A stretch of 64,000 bases of DNA, taken from positions 478,370-542,369 of the forward strand of contig QKXI01000001.1 in NCBI GenBank assembly GCA_003367665.1, given 5' to 3'. The position numbers were made by a program, and so were the translations under genes. Shown here in pieces: positions 44,988-55,404 of this stretch (position 1 is its first letter; each line of letters starts with the position of its first letter). Below the pieces are notes generated by a model, which searched no databases, was not told the origin of the DNA, and saw nothing but the letters and a program-made list of their open reading frames with translations. This DNA comes from Leifsonia sp. ku-ls (lineage in GTDB: Bacteria > Actinomycetota > Actinomycetes > Actinomycetales > Microbacteriaceae).

Positions 44988-45755
44988 TCAGACCGGCTCC
45001 GGCTCCGGCTCGAGCAGCCCGAACACCGCGCCCTGCGGGTCGACGATCTCGGTCCAGCGCCCGACGCCCGCGGCCGACTGCGGCTCGGTGCGCAGCGTCC
45101 CGCCGAGCTCGGTGGCGCGCACGACGGCGGCGTCCAGATCGGCGACATTGAAATAGAGCAGCCAGTGCGGCCGGTCGGTTCCGTCGCTGCGGTACGCGCC
45201 CGCGACGCTGGTCTCGCCGACGTCGAAGAGCCCGTACGGCTCGTCTCCCACACCCATCTCGCTCACCCCGAAGCCGAGCACGCGCTCGTAGAAGGCGTAC
45301 GTCGCCGCCGGGTCGGGAGCGACCAGCTCCAGCCAGTCGACCGCCCCCGGCTCGTCGCGCAGCCACGGGGCGTTCCGTTCCTGTCGCTGCCACAGCCCGA
45401 ACACCGCGCCGGCCGGGTCGGCGACGATCGCCAACCGGACCCCGGGGACCGTCTCCCCCGGCGCCAGCAGCACCGAGCCGTCGGCGTCGGCGACGGTCGC
45501 CGCGGCCGCCTCCAGGTCGTCGACCGCGAAGTACACCGTCCACGTCGTCGGCACGGAGGCGTCGGGCAGCGGCCCGAGGGTGGTGACGGCGACCCCGCGC
45601 TTGGTGGCCAGCGCGTAGCCGCCGGTCGCCGGGTCGGCCGGCCCCACCTCCCAGCCGAAGAGGTCGCGGTAGTACGCGCAGGAGGCGGGCTGGTCGGCGC
45701 TCTGGTGGTCGACCCAGATCGGGGTGCCGTGCGGGAACGCGTCTTCGATGGGCAT
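44988..45755 (-). CDS. Tandem VOC (glyoxalase-like) domain protein
   Basis: The 255-residue protein has two repeated betaalphabetabetabeta VOC domains: [20 protein letters not shown] starts the first and [20 protein letters not shown] the second. Such proteins include glyoxalases, antibiotic-binding proteins and dioxygenases, so the activity is unknown. ATG 45755 follows TACCGT (45767-45762) by 6 nt and lacks a Shine-Dalgarno. Confidence 0.85.
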   Translation of the reverse strand: MPIEDAFPHGTPIWVDHQSADQPASCAYYRDLFGWEVGPADPATGGYALATKRGVAVTTLGPLPDASVPTTWTVYFAVDDLEAAAATVADADGSVLLAPGETVPGVRLAIVADPAGAVFGLWQRQERNAPWLRDEPGAVDWLELVAPDPAATYAFYERVLGFGVSEMGVGDEPYGLFDVGETSVAGAYRSDGTDRPHWLLYFNVADLDAAVVRATELGGTLRTEPQSAAGVGRWTEIVDPQGAVFGLLEPEPEPV

Positions 45756-45798
45756 GCGGCCACGGTAGTCCCCCGGGTGGCCGATGCAGCAGGGGGAA

Positions 45799-46395
45799 TC
45801 AGCGCACGGCGAACAGTTCGTCCAGCGCCGCGACCACCACCGGCGCCGGCGGTCCGTCGTCGTGCCTGGCCCACCACAGCAGGGCGGAGAAGTTCGCCGA
45901 GGTGATCGCGTCGGAGAGCACCTGGGCGCGCAGCGAGAGCGGCTCGACGCCGAGCTGCCGGGCGACGACCTCGACCAGGAGGCCGCGGTTCGCGGCCATC
46001 GCCGACAGCCCGGAGCCGATGAGCCCGGGGTGCGTCGCCATGAGCGCCAGCCGGCGGCGGGTGGCCTCCTCGGCCTCCGGCTCCATCCGGAACGACGCGG
46101 TCACCGCCCGGACGAGTACGTCGTGCAGCGACTCCCCCGGCTCCGCCGCCGCCAGAGCGTCGTGCAGCCGGCCGACGACGGGCTCGATCCCGCCCCACAC
46201 CAGGGCCGGCTTGCTCGGGAAGTAGCGGAACAGCGTGCGGCGCCCGATCCCGGCGAGGCGGGCGATGTCGTCCATCGTCGTCTGCTCGTAGCCGTGCTCG
46301 TCGAAGTGCCGGAGGGCCAGCAGCGCCACCCGCTCCGGATCCACGTCGGCCGGACGTCCCCGGCGGCGGGGAGCAGGGGCGTCGGACGGGGTCAT
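45799..46395 (-). CDS. TetR family transcriptional regulator
   Basis: The 198-residue protein has an N-terminal HTH (VALLALRHFDEHGYEQTTMD then DIARLAGIGRRTLFRYFPSK) and a helical ligand domain resembling MftR-like regulators. The ATG at 46395 overlaps the stop of the MocR gene (ATGA), so the two regulators are made from one transcript. The target is not evident; self and operon control are possible. Confidence 0.88.
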   Translation of the reverse strand: MTPSDAPAPRRRGRPADVDPERVALLALRHFDEHGYEQTTMDDIARLAGIGRRTLFRYFPSKPALVWGGIEPVVGRLHDALAAAEPGESLHDVLVRAVTASFRMEPEAEEATRRRLALMATHPGLIGSGLSAMAANRGLLVEVVARQLGVEPLSLRAQVLSDAITSANFSALLWWARHDDGPPAPVVVAALDELFAVR

Positions 46396-47852
46396 CCTCC
46401 GATCATGGCATCCGGCGGCGCCACGCGCTCCCGCTCCACGGACTGCGCGAGTGTCCGCAGCCCGTCGGGGATCTGCTCCACCGGGATGCCGCCGAAGCCC
46501 AGCAGGATGCCGTCCATGCCCGCCGCGACGCGGAAGCGCGACACCGGCTGCACGGAGACGCCGGCCACCGCCGCCCGCTCCGCGACCCGCCAGCCGTCCA
46601 CCGCCGCCTCCGCGCTGCCCTCCGGGGCGAGCAGCGCCAGGTGCAGCCCGGCCGCGGACGGCACCGGCACGAAGCCGGGCAGGAGGTCCCCGGCGGCCGC
46701 CACCAGCGCCCGGTGGCGCTCCTCGTAGACCCGCGTCGCCTGCTTCACATGCCGGGCGAAGCCGCCGGAGTCGAGGAAGCGCGCCATCGCGCGCTGCGTG
46801 ACGACGTCGTTGTGCCAGTCCGTCAGCCGCTTGGCGTGCCGGAGCGCGGGGAGGAGGCCGGGCGGCGCCACCACGAACCCGAGGCGCAGCGCCGGGAGCA
46901 TCGTCTTGGAGAAGGTGCCGACGTAGACCACGCGGCCGTGCGCGTCCAGACGCTGCAGCGGGTCGAGGGGCCGGGAACCGAAGCGGTACTCGCTGTCGTA
47001 GTCGTCCTCGATCAGGACTGCGTCGTTGCGCTCGGCCCACTCCAGCAGCGCGACGCGGCGCTCCAGCGGGAGCACACCGCCCAGCGGGAACTGGTGCGAC
47101 GGCGTGACATAGACCAGCCGGGCGGGTGGGAGCAGGTCGACGCGCAGCCCGCGCTCGTCGACCGGGACCGGCACGACGCGCGCGCCGAACGTCTCGAACA
47201 GCTGGCGGACGGGCGGGTAGCCCGGGTCCTCGACCGCCACGGTGTCGCCGGGCTGCAGCAGCACCCGGGCGATGAGGTCGAAGGCCTGCTGCGCGCCGTT
47301 GGTGACCAGCACGTCGCCCGCCGACGCCTCCACGGAACGGGCGAGGCCGATATGGCGGGCGATCCCCTCGCGCAGGCGCTCCACGCCCGCCGGATCGCCG
47401 TACAGGCCGGCGCGCACCAGGCCGCCGCGCAACTCCGCGGCGACGTAGTGCCGCCAGGTCTCCAGCGGGAAGAGCGCCGGATCGGGCGAGCCGACGCTGA
47501 AGTCGTACGCGATCGGCCGCGGCTCGGTCCAGAGCGGGTCGTCGAGGTCGCGCCAGCCCGGAGCCGGTCGCGCGGCGCCCGCCGGACGCCGGCCCCGCCC
47601 CCGGGAGCCCGCCCCCGCGTAGGCGACGAACGTGCCCGCACCCACCCGGGCGGCGAGGTAGCCTTCGGCCGTGAGGCGCTCGTAGGCCGTCGAGACGGTC
47701 GAGCGCGACACCTGCAGCCGTTCCGCGAGCTCGCGCGTCGCCGGCAGCCGCTCGCCGCGGCGGAGGCGTCCGTCGACGACGGCGTCCCGGAGCTGACGGT
47801 AGATGCGGTCGGCGCGGTCGCCCCGGTCGCCGATGGCGACGTGGATGTCCAC
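46392..47852 (-). CDS. MocR family regulator (GntR helix-turn-helix fused to aminotransferase domain)
   Basis: The 486-residue protein has an N-terminal GntR winged helix (LPATRELAERLQVSRSTVST) and an aminotransferase-like domain with GTFSKTMLPALRLGF containing the PLP-binding Lys. MocR proteins bind PLP or an amino compound and control divergent genes. I chose GTG 47852 because MocR proteins usually begin just before this DIHVAIGDRG segment; an ATG at 47915 would extend it into the intergenic region. It is divergent from the AhpD-like gene with a palindrome in between. Confidence 0.87.
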   Translation of the reverse strand: MDIHVAIGDRGDRADRIYRQLRDAVVDGRLRRGERLPATRELAERLQVSRSTVSTAYERLTAEGYLAARVGAGTFVAYAGAGSRGRGRRPAGAARPAPGWRDLDDPLWTEPRPIAYDFSVGSPDPALFPLETWRHYVAAELRGGLVRAGLYGDPAGVERLREGIARHIGLARSVEASAGDVLVTNGAQQAFDLIARVLLQPGDTVAVEDPGYPPVRQLFETFGARVVPVPVDERGLRVDLLPPARLVYVTPSHQFPLGGVLPLERRVALLEWAERNDAVLIEDDYDSEYRFGSRPLDPLQRLDAHGRVVYVGTFSKTMLPALRLGFVVAPPGLLPALRHAKRLTDWHNDVVTQRAMARFLDSGGFARHVKQATRVYEERHRALVAAAGDLLPGFVPVPSAAGLHLALLAPEGSAEAAVDGWRVAERAAVAGVSVQPVSRFRVAAGMDGILLGFGGIPVEQIPDGLRTLAQSVERERVAPPDAMIGG

Positions 47853-47877
47853 AGCGGCCCCCGAATGGTCTGGTCGG

Positions 47878-47890
47878 AATCGGTCCGATT
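47878..47890. promoter_or_regulatory. 13-bp palindrome AATCGGTCCGATT, candidate MocR operator
   Basis: The perfect palindrome (centre T) lies between the divergent MocR and AhpD-like genes, along with related half-sites TGGTCGG and CCAATGG. It is positioned to repress or activate both promoters. Confidence 0.45.
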
Positions 47891-47930
47891 GGAGCTTACA
47901 ACCGTCCAATGGCATTCGTAGCGTTGAGCC

Positions 47931-48371
47931 ATGACCGAACGCATCCAGATCCCGACCCTCGCCCCCGAGGGCTACCGCACCATCGTCAAGCTCGACAGCT
48001 ACGTCGGCCGCACCGTCGAGGAGCCGCTCGGCGACCTCATCAAGCTGCGCGCCTCCCAGATCAACGGCTGCACCTACTGCGTCGACATGCACTCCGTGGA
48101 CCTGCAGGGCCGCGGCGTCCCGCTGCGCAAGGTGTTCGCCGTCTCCGCCTGGCGCGAGTCGCCGTGGTTCAGCGAGCGCGAGCGGCTCGCGCTGGAGCTG
48201 ACGGAGGCCGTGACGCTCATCCACGAGGGCGGCGTCCCCGACGAGCTGTACGAGCGGGCGCTCGCGGAGTTCGGCGAGGAGGGGCTCGCCAACCTGCTGC
48301 TCGCCATCGCCACGATCAACGTGTGGAACCGGGTCGCCATCCCGACCAGGATGCAGCCGCCGAGCCTTTGA
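47931..48371 (+). CDS. Carboxymuconolactone decarboxylase / AhpD-like protein
   Basis: The 146-residue all-helical protein has the AhpD signature KLRASQINGCTYCVDMHSVD with the CxxC pair and His. Such proteins are antioxidant thiol-disulfide partners or decarboxylases. ATG 47931 follows TAGCGT (47919-47924) by 6 nt. The divergent MocR regulator may be its control. Confidence 0.88.
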   Translation: MTERIQIPTLAPEGYRTIVKLDSYVGRTVEEPLGDLIKLRASQINGCTYCVDMHSVDLQGRGVPLRKVFAVSAWRESPWFSERERLALELTEAVTLIHEGGVPDELYERALAEFGEEGLANLLLAIATINVWNRVAIPTRMQPPSL

Positions 48372-48394
48372 CCCGGCGCCGCACCCGGAAACGA

Positions 48395-48432
48395 CGGAGC
48401 GCTCCCCCGGCCGTGGCCGAGGGAGCGCTCCG
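48395..48432. terminator. Bidirectional hairpin between AhpD-like and FKBP genes
   Basis: CGGAGCGCTCCC pairs with GGGAGCGCTCCG and an inner CGGCC/GGCCG extends the stem with a 2-nt loop. It lies between convergent stops. Confidence 0.85.
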
Positions 48433-48447
48433 TGCTGCGGGGGACGC

Positions 48448-48822
48448 TCAGCTGACGCCGAGCAGGTCGATGACGAAGATCAGGGTCTTGCCCGACAGCG
48501 GGTGACCGCCGCCGGCCGGACCGTAGGCGAGCGCCGGCGGGACGGTGAGCTTGCGGCGTCCGCCGACCTTCATCCCGGGGATGCCCTCCTGCCAGCCCTT
48601 GATCAGGTTGTTCAGCGGGAAGTTGATCGACTGACCGCGGCTCCAGGACGAGTCGAACTCCTCGCCGGTCTCGTACTCGACGCCGAGGTAGTGCACGTCG
48701 ACCTTGGCGCCGGGGGTGGCCTCGGCGCCGGTGCCCTCGACGATGTCGACGATCTCGAGGGTCTCGGGAGCCGGGCCCTCCGGGGCGTCGACCTCGGGCT
48801 TCTGGTTGGTGTTCTCTGCCAT
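48448..48822 (-). CDS. FKBP-type peptidyl-prolyl cis-trans isomerase
   Basis: The 124-residue protein is one FKBP domain after a short acidic tail: KVDVHYLGVEYETGEEFDSS, LIKGWQEGIPGMKVGGRRKL and YGPAGGGHPLSGKTLIFVID. It speeds proline isomerisation in protein folding. I chose ATG 48822, with GGAG upstream; no signal peptide is present, so it acts in the cytosol. Confidence 0.92.
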   Translation of the reverse strand: MAENTNQKPEVDAPEGPAPETLEIVDIVEGTGAEATPGAKVDVHYLGVEYETGEEFDSSWSRGQSINFPLNNLIKGWQEGIPGMKVGGRRKLTVPPALAYGPAGGGHPLSGKTLIFVIDLLGVS

Positions 48823-48990
48823 GTCTCCATCCAACCGGTGCGGGCCCGGCCCGTCAAAGCCCGGGGCACAAAACAGCACGGAGCGACGATCGGGGGTTGC
48901 GCTCTCCGGGGCGCGGGGGCATCCTTAAGGCCATAACTCGATCCCCCGGGAGAGCTGCAGGCATCGCCGCACCACCGGGGGTCGAGTCCG

Positions 48991-50388
<1,398 letters not shown>

Positions 50389-50475
50389 GACCTCAGGCTA
50401 CCGACCGCGCGGAGCACGTCGGGTCATGTCCGATTTCCGCTATAAAACGTCGGTGGCCGGTGCGAGGCTGGGGAC

Positions 50476-52011
50476 ATGACCACGATCGAGCAGGCCGAAG
50501 GACGGCTCGCGGACCCGGTGTTCGCCGAGCGCTACCGGGCGATGAGCGCACGGGATGCGCGCTTCGACGGGCAGTTCATCACCGGTGTGCACTCCACCGG
50601 CATCTACTGTCGGCCGAGCTGCCCGGCCGTCACGCCGAAGCCGGACAACGTCAGCTTCTACCTGACGGCGGCGGCCGCGCACGAGGCCGGACTCCGGGCC
50701 TGCAAGCGCTGCCTCCCGGACGCCGTGCCGGGATCGCCCGAATGGAACGTGCGCGACGACCTGGCCGCGCGTGCCATGCGCCTGATCGCCGACGGCACGG
50801 TCGAGCGGGAGGGCGTTCCCGGCCTCGCCCGCCGACTCGGCTACACCCCGCGGCACCTGGGGCGCGTGCTCACGGCCGAGCTGGGAGCCGGCCCGCTGGC
50901 GCTCGCCCGCGCGCACCGCGCGCAGACCGCACGACTGCTGCTCACCGGCACCGACCTGCCGATCACCGACGTCGCGTTCGCCGCCGGCTTCCGGAGCGTG
51001 CGCCAGTTCAACGAGACCATGGCCGAGGTCTACCGGCTCACCCCGGGGGCGCTGCGGGCGGCCGCCAAGCGCGCGACGGCCGTCGCACACGCGGAGACCG
51101 GCGCGACGACTCTGAGCCTGCGTCTGCCGACACGGCCCCCCTTCGATGGGGCGGCGGTGCTCGCCTTCCTCGGCGCGCGGGCCGTGGCGGGCGTCGAGGC
51201 GTCCTGGCCGACCGCGGACGGTCCCGCCTACGCCCGCGCCCTGCGCCTCCCGCACGGACCGGCCGTCGTACGGCTCGCGGTCTCCGGCTCGCCCTCCGCC
51301 CCCGCCGTGCAGTGCGACGCCGCCCTCGCCGACGTCGCCGACCTCGCGCCGCTGGTCGCCCGCGTGCGGCGGCTGCTCGACCTGGACGCGGACGCCGAGG
51401 CGATCGACGCCGCCCTCGCCGCCGACCCCGTGCTCGCGCCGAGCGTGGCGGCGTCGCCCGGCATCCGCCTCCCGGGAGCCGTCGACCCGGAGGAGATCGT
51501 CTTCCGGGCGCTCATCGGCCAGCAGGTGTCGGTGGCGGCCGCGCGCACGGCCCTCAGCCGGCTGACGGAGGCACTCGGAGAGCCGATCGAGCTGCCCGTG
51601 CCGGGGCCCGACGCGGACGGCGCGCCGGAGCGCTTCACCCGACTGTTCCCCACCGCCGCAGCGATCGCCGAACACGGCCGGGACGTACTGCGCGGCCCCG
51701 CGCGCCGCATCGACGCGATCGTGGGCGCGGCGACCGCCCTCGCCGACGGCAGCCTCCGGATCGACGTCGGTGAGTCGCGGGAGGACCTGGAGCGACGGCT
51801 GCTCGCGCTCGCCGGCGTCGGGCCCTGGACGGCGGGATACATCGCCCTGCGGGTGCTCGGCAGCCCCGACGTGCTGCTCACCGGCGACCTCGCCCTCCGC
51901 CAGGGCGCGGCGCGGCTCGGGTTGCCCTCCGACCCCAGGGGGCTCGCAGAGCGCGGCGCGCGCTGGGCGCCGTGGCGGTCCTACGCGGGCCTGCACCTGT
52001 GGCGCGCCTAG
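50476..52011 (+). CDS. Ada metal-sensor / AraC HTH / AlkA glycosylase fusion
   Basis: The 511-residue protein has an Ada N-terminal methyl-phosphotriester domain ([20 protein letters not shown] and ACKRCLPD give the four Zn Cys), an AraC-type HTH ([29 protein letters not shown]) and a 3-methyladenine glycosylase of the AlkA/HhH-GPD type ([18 protein letters not shown], with catalytic Asp in [10 protein letters not shown]). There is no O6-alkylguanine transferase. It should sense backbone methylation, activate its genes and excise alkylated bases. The Shine-Dalgarno is a G-rich GAGGCTGGGG. Confidence 0.92.
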   Translation: MTTIEQAEGRLADPVFAERYRAMSARDARFDGQFITGVHSTGIYCRPSCPAVTPKPDNVSFYLTAAAAHEAGLRACKRCLPDAVPGSPEWNVRDDLAARAMRLIADGTVEREGVPGLARRLGYTPRHLGRVLTAELGAGPLALARAHRAQTARLLLTGTDLPITDVAFAAGFRSVRQFNETMAEVYRLTPGALRAAAKRATAVAHAETGATTLSLRLPTRPPFDGAAVLAFLGARAVAGVEASWPTADGPAYARALRLPHGPAVVRLAVSGSPSAPAVQCDAALADVADLAPLVARVRRLLDLDADAEAIDAALAADPVLAPSVAASPGIRLPGAVDPEEIVFRALIGQQVSVAAARTALSRLTEALGEPIELPVPGPDADGAPERFTRLFPTAAAIAEHGRDVLRGPARRIDAIVGAATALADGSLRIDVGESREDLERRLLALAGVGPWTAGYIALRVLGSPDVLLTGDLALRQGAARLGLPSDPRGLAERGARWAPWRSYAGLHLWRA

Positions 52012-52061
52012 GGGGCCCGTCGCGCCCGGGTCACCGGCGCTCGGAAGCGTAGAGTCTCCCC

Positions 52062-52826
52062 GTGCCCACCACCCTCTCCGTCGTCATCCCCGTGCTCGAC
52101 GACGCCGCCATGCTGGCGCGCTGCCTCGCCGACCTCGCGGCGCAGCTGCGTCCGGCGGACGAGATCGTCGTCGTCGACAACGGCAGCAGCGACGACAGCG
52201 CCGCGGTCGCCCGGGCGGCGGGCGCCCGCGTCGTCGAGCAGCCGAAGCGCGGGATCTGGCCGGCCGCCTCCGCCGGCTACGACGCGGCCACCGGCGACGT
52301 GATCGCGCGCCTGGACGCGGACTCCCGTCCTCCCGCCGACTGGCTGCTGCACATCGAGGCCGAGCTGACCGCCGACCCGGAGATCGGCGTGCTGACCGGG
52401 CGTGGCGTCTTCTACGACGGCAACCCCGTCGTCGCCGGCCTCGGACAGGTGCTGTACATCGGCGGCTACTTCTGGTCCATGGGCCTCTGGCTGGGCAACC
52501 CGCCGATCTTCGGCTCGAACTTCGCGATGCGCCGCGAGGTGTGGCTGGAGGCTCGCGAGCGCGTCCACCGCGACCGCGGAGACATCCACGACGACCTCGA
52601 CCTGTCGTTCCACCTGGACCTCGACACCGTGGTCCGCTACGACGAGCGCCTCACCGTCGGCATCTCGGCGCGACCGTTCTCGACCTGGCGGGGCTTCGGC
52701 CGCCGGCTGCGCTGGGCGTACACCACGCTCGCGCTGCACCTGCCCGAGCAGGCCCCCTGGCGTCGCCGCGTCGCGCGCCGGCGGCGGGCCCACGACGAGC
52801 GTGAGGCGCCGGGCGCGGTCGCCTGA
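52062..52826 (+). CDS. Glycosyltransferase family 2 protein
   Basis: The 254-residue GT-A enzyme has LSVVIPVLDDAAMLARCLAD, VVVDNGSSDDSAAVARAAGA and the DxD motif VIARLDADSRPP. The C-terminus is basic with no clear membrane helix. The acceptor and sugar are unknown. GTG 52062 follows TAGAGT (52050-52055) by 6 nt, although it is only 50 nt from the preceding stop, so it has its own leaderless promoter. Confidence 0.88.
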   Translation: MPTTLSVVIPVLDDAAMLARCLADLAAQLRPADEIVVVDNGSSDDSAAVARAAGARVVEQPKRGIWPAASAGYDAATGDVIARLDADSRPPADWLLHIEAELTADPEIGVLTGRGVFYDGNPVVAGLGQVLYIGGYFWSMGLWLGNPPIFGSNFAMRREVWLEARERVHRDRGDIHDDLDLSFHLDLDTVVRYDERLTVGISARPFSTWRGFGRRLRWAYTTLALHLPEQAPWRRRVARRRRAHDEREAPGAVA

Positions 52827-52872
52827 GCGGCGCGGGTTCGGCCCGCTCACCGTTCCCCGATAGCCTGGGAGG

Positions 52873-53748
52873 GTGAGATTCTCGCACCTCAGCACCGACG
52901 CCGATGCCCATCCCCGTCTCGCCGCCGTCCTCGGCGACGGCGCGCTCTTCCTCGACGAGGTGATGGAGCGGGCGCCGCGCGACCTGCAGGATCTGATCGA
53001 GCGCGGCGACGAGGGTCTGGCCGAGGTCCGTGCCGTGGTCGAGGCGGCGGAGGAGTCCGGCCGTGAGCTGCCCCCGGTGCACGCGCTCCGGCATGCCTCC
53101 GCGGTGCTGCGTCCGCCGCACGTGATCGCGATCGGCGCCAACTACGCGGCGCACGCGTCCGAGCTGAAGCTGCGGAGCGAGAAGGCCGCGACCGTCTTCA
53201 ACCTGTGGCCGAACTCGCTCACCGGCCACGGCGCGACCACCTCGTGGCCCGCCGACCTGTCCACCCAGGTCGACTACGAGGCGGAGCTGGGCGTCATCAT
53301 CGGCACGCCGACGCGCAACGTCTCGGTGCGGGACGCGCTCGACCACGTCTGGGGCTACACCGTCGTCAACGACATCACGGCGCGCGACCTGCAGTTCTCC
53401 GAGGCGCAGTGGTCGCGCTGCAAGTCCTTCGACGGCTTCACGCCCACCGGGCCGGTCGTCGTGACCGCCGACGAGATCCCCGACCCGCAGGACCTGTGGC
53501 TGACGACGAACGTCGACGGCGCCATCCTGCAGGACGCGTCCACCGCCGACATGGTGCGCTCGGTCGCCGAGATCATCGAGTTCCTGTCGCGGTCGGCCAC
53601 CATCCCGCCCGGCACGCTGATCTCGACGGGCAGCCCGGGCGGAGCCGGGTACTCGCGCACCCCCCCCGTGTTCCTGCGCGACCGTTCCACCGTCACCGTC
53701 TCGATCGGCGGGATCGGCTACCTGACCACGTACTGCCGCGTCACCTGA
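52873..53748 (+). CDS. Fumarylacetoacetate hydrolase family protein
   Basis: The 291-residue protein has the FAH domain metal-ligand region VDYEAELGVIIG and GYTVVNDITARDLQFSEAQW, FDGFTPTGPVVV. Family members hydrolyse or decarboxylate 2-oxo acids in aromatic breakdown; the exact substrate is unknown. GTG 52873 follows TAGCCT (52861-52866) by 6 nt. Confidence 0.88.
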   Translation: MRFSHLSTDADAHPRLAAVLGDGALFLDEVMERAPRDLQDLIERGDEGLAEVRAVVEAAEESGRELPPVHALRHASAVLRPPHVIAIGANYAAHASELKLRSEKAATVFNLWPNSLTGHGATTSWPADLSTQVDYEAELGVIIGTPTRNVSVRDALDHVWGYTVVNDITARDLQFSEAQWSRCKSFDGFTPTGPVVVTADEIPDPQDLWLTTNVDGAILQDASTADMVRSVAEIIEFLSRSATIPPGTLISTGSPGGAGYSRTPPVFLRDRSTVTVSIGGIGYLTTYCRVT

Positions 53749-53783
53749 GCGCCGCCGGCCGTCGAGTGGGCTAGCGTAGCCTC

Positions 53784-54695
53784 GTGTCCATCGGTGAGAG
53801 GCGCCCGGTCACGGGCGGGGACGACGAGGCCGCGCGCCTCGACGCCGCCCTGCCCGACATCGACTGGTCGGTCGCCCCGGTCGGGACCGTCTTCTCCCGT
53901 TTCGACGCCCCGAGCGGCGAGCTGGCGGTCGCCTCGTTGGGTGATCCCGGCGACCCGCGGGTCGTGCTCATCCCGGGGGTGACCGGGTCGAAGGAGGACT
54001 TCTACCTCCTCGCTCCGATCCTCGTCGCCGCCGGCTACCACGTGCAGAGCTTCGACCTGGCCGGCCAGTACGAGTCCGCGGAGGCCGGCCCGCCCGACGG
54101 TGAGCGCTACACCTACGACCTGCTGGTGGCGGACGTGGTGGCGTTCCTTCGCGACGGCGCCCCCGCGCACGTGCTCGGCTACTCGTTCGCCGGCATCCTC
54201 GCCCAGCTCGCGCTCGTTCAGCACCCGGAGCTGTTCCGCTCGCTCACGCTGCTGACCGCCCCGCCGGAGCCCGGACAGTCGTTCCGCGGCGTGCGCATCA
54301 TCGGCTGGCTGAGCTGGTTCGCCACGCCCCGCCTCGGCGCCTCGCTGATGATCTGGGGCATCGTCACGAACAAGAACCGGGTGTCCGAGAGTCGCCTCGC
54401 CTTCGTACGGTCCCGGTTCGCGCTCACGCGCCGCTCCAGCGTGGATGACATCGTCGGCCTGATGAAGCACGTGCCGGATGTGCGCGCCGAGGTCGCCGCG
54501 AGCGGCGTCCCGCTCCTCGTGGTCACCGGCCAGCACGACCTCTGGCCCACGCACCTGCACGCCGCGAACGCGAAGGCGCTCGGCGCCCGGTTCGCGGTGT
54601 ACCGCACCGGCCACAGCCCCTGCGAGACCGCCCCGCACCAGCTGGGGCGCGACATGCTCGCGCTGTTCCGCGAGGCGGAGGCTCGCGGCGCCTGA
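53784..54695 (+). CDS. Alpha/beta hydrolase
   Basis: The 303-residue protein has the fold's oxyanion strand VVLIPGVTGSKEDFYLLAPI, a nucleophile elbow LGYSFAGILAQLAL with Ser followed by an unusual Phe-Ala, acid VVTGQHDLWPTHL and His RTGHSPCETAPHQLG. The substrate is unknown. GTG 53784 follows TAGCGT (53772-53777) by 6 nt. Confidence 0.85.
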   Translation: MSIGERRPVTGGDDEAARLDAALPDIDWSVAPVGTVFSRFDAPSGELAVASLGDPGDPRVVLIPGVTGSKEDFYLLAPILVAAGYHVQSFDLAGQYESAEAGPPDGERYTYDLLVADVVAFLRDGAPAHVLGYSFAGILAQLALVQHPELFRSLTLLTAPPEPGQSFRGVRIIGWLSWFATPRLGASLMIWGIVTNKNRVSESRLAFVRSRFALTRRSSVDDIVGLMKHVPDVRAEVAASGVPLLVVTGQHDLWPTHLHAANAKALGARFAVYRTGHSPCETAPHQLGRDMLALFREAEARGA

Positions 54696-54792
54696 CGGCC
54701 ACCCCTCGGCACACACCCCGCATTTGGGGGATACCGATCGTCCTAGGCCACAGCACAGGATGAGAGTGCAGCGAGGGGGACGAGATGAACAG

Positions 54793-55005
54793 ATGTCGGA
54801 AGCCGACTTCATTCACCCACCGCACGCGCCGCGGCTTCGCGAGCATGTGGGGATGATCCGCTGGCGCCGAACAGGCGACGGCGAATGGGCGATGGAGACA
54901 GCCCGGGGCCAATACGTCGGGGGCGACAGCAAGGTCTGGCGCGTCCGCCTGTACGACGGCATCGAGCTCGAGTACGACCTCGAAGATTGGGCTCCGTTCC
55001 AGTGA
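54793..55005 (+). CDS. Small hypothetical protein
   Basis: The 70-residue protein reads MSEADFIHPPHAPRLREHVG followed by MIRWRRTGDGEWAMETARGQ and ends LEYDLEDWAPFQ. The Trp- and Tyr-rich beta pattern suggests a small beta-sheet domain. It is not recognised. A G-rich GAGGGGG is 13 nt upstream of the ATG; an overlapping 23-codon frame at 54785 is less likely. A strong hairpin follows its stop. Confidence 0.6.
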   Translation: MSEADFIHPPHAPRLREHVGMIRWRRTGDGEWAMETARGQYVGGDSKVWRVRLYDGIELEYDLEDWAPFQ

Positions 55006-55013
55006 ACCCCGCC

Positions 55014-55058
55014 GGCGTCCTCTCCGGGCGGTCCACCGCCCCGGCCGGAGAGGACGCC
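55014..55058. terminator. Strong hairpin after the small hypothetical gene
   Basis: GGCGTCCTCTCCGG pairs with CCGGAGAGGACGCC, with an inner GGGCGG/CCGCCC. No T-run follows, typical of GC-rich genomes. Confidence 0.8.
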
Positions 55059-55404
55059 GCATCCTGCCCTCCGTTGGGGGGATACGCACATTCTCGCTGC
55101 GACCGTAGTGTCTCTTCATGACGCTTCGTCGCCGCCCACATGCCGACGCCTTCTCCGCGGCCCGAGCTTAGGCACGCGCCCGGGCGGGGTACCGTATGCC
55201 GCAGATGGACCTCCGCGGCGGCGGGCCCGACTCACCCGAGCCGGGACCCATCGGCCTCCTCGGCCCTCGTCGGCCGCGGTGAAGGACGGGTGCCGGCGCC
55301 CGGTGCAGCGAGAGTCAACGGCGCCGGCACCCTTGTCGTCATGTCAGGCACGACGACCTCTATGAATGCCTGCGACAACTCTGGCGAATGAGCGGCCCGG
55401 AAGC
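55059..55404. other. Intergenic region with promoter-like repeats and a possible 17-residue ORF
   Basis: I see no confident gene here. TTGGGGGGATACGCA at 55074-55088 resembles TTTGGGGGATACCGA at 54723-54737 upstream of the preceding small gene, so the two may be matching regulator or -35 sites. TAGTGT at 55106-55111 ends 6 nt before ATG 55118, which would give a 17-codon frame ending at 55171. The rest holds the terminator of the giant gene. Confidence 0.4.
55288..55332 (-). terminator. Hairpin downstream of the giant surface-protein gene
   Basis: GGGTGCCGGCGCC (55288-55300) pairs perfectly with GGCGCCGGCACCC (55320-55332), a 13-bp stem with a 19-nt loop, 73 nt beyond the stop at 55405. Confidence 0.75.

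Noticed and set aside
47853-47917. Extended MocR start at ATG 47915
   Set aside because: The conserved MocR start is at 47852, and the extension would cover the palindrome and the divergent promoter.
54785-54856. 23-codon frame just upstream and overlapping the 70-residue gene
   Set aside because: It is out of frame with the better product, and its only support is proximity to the G-rich Shine-Dalgarno.
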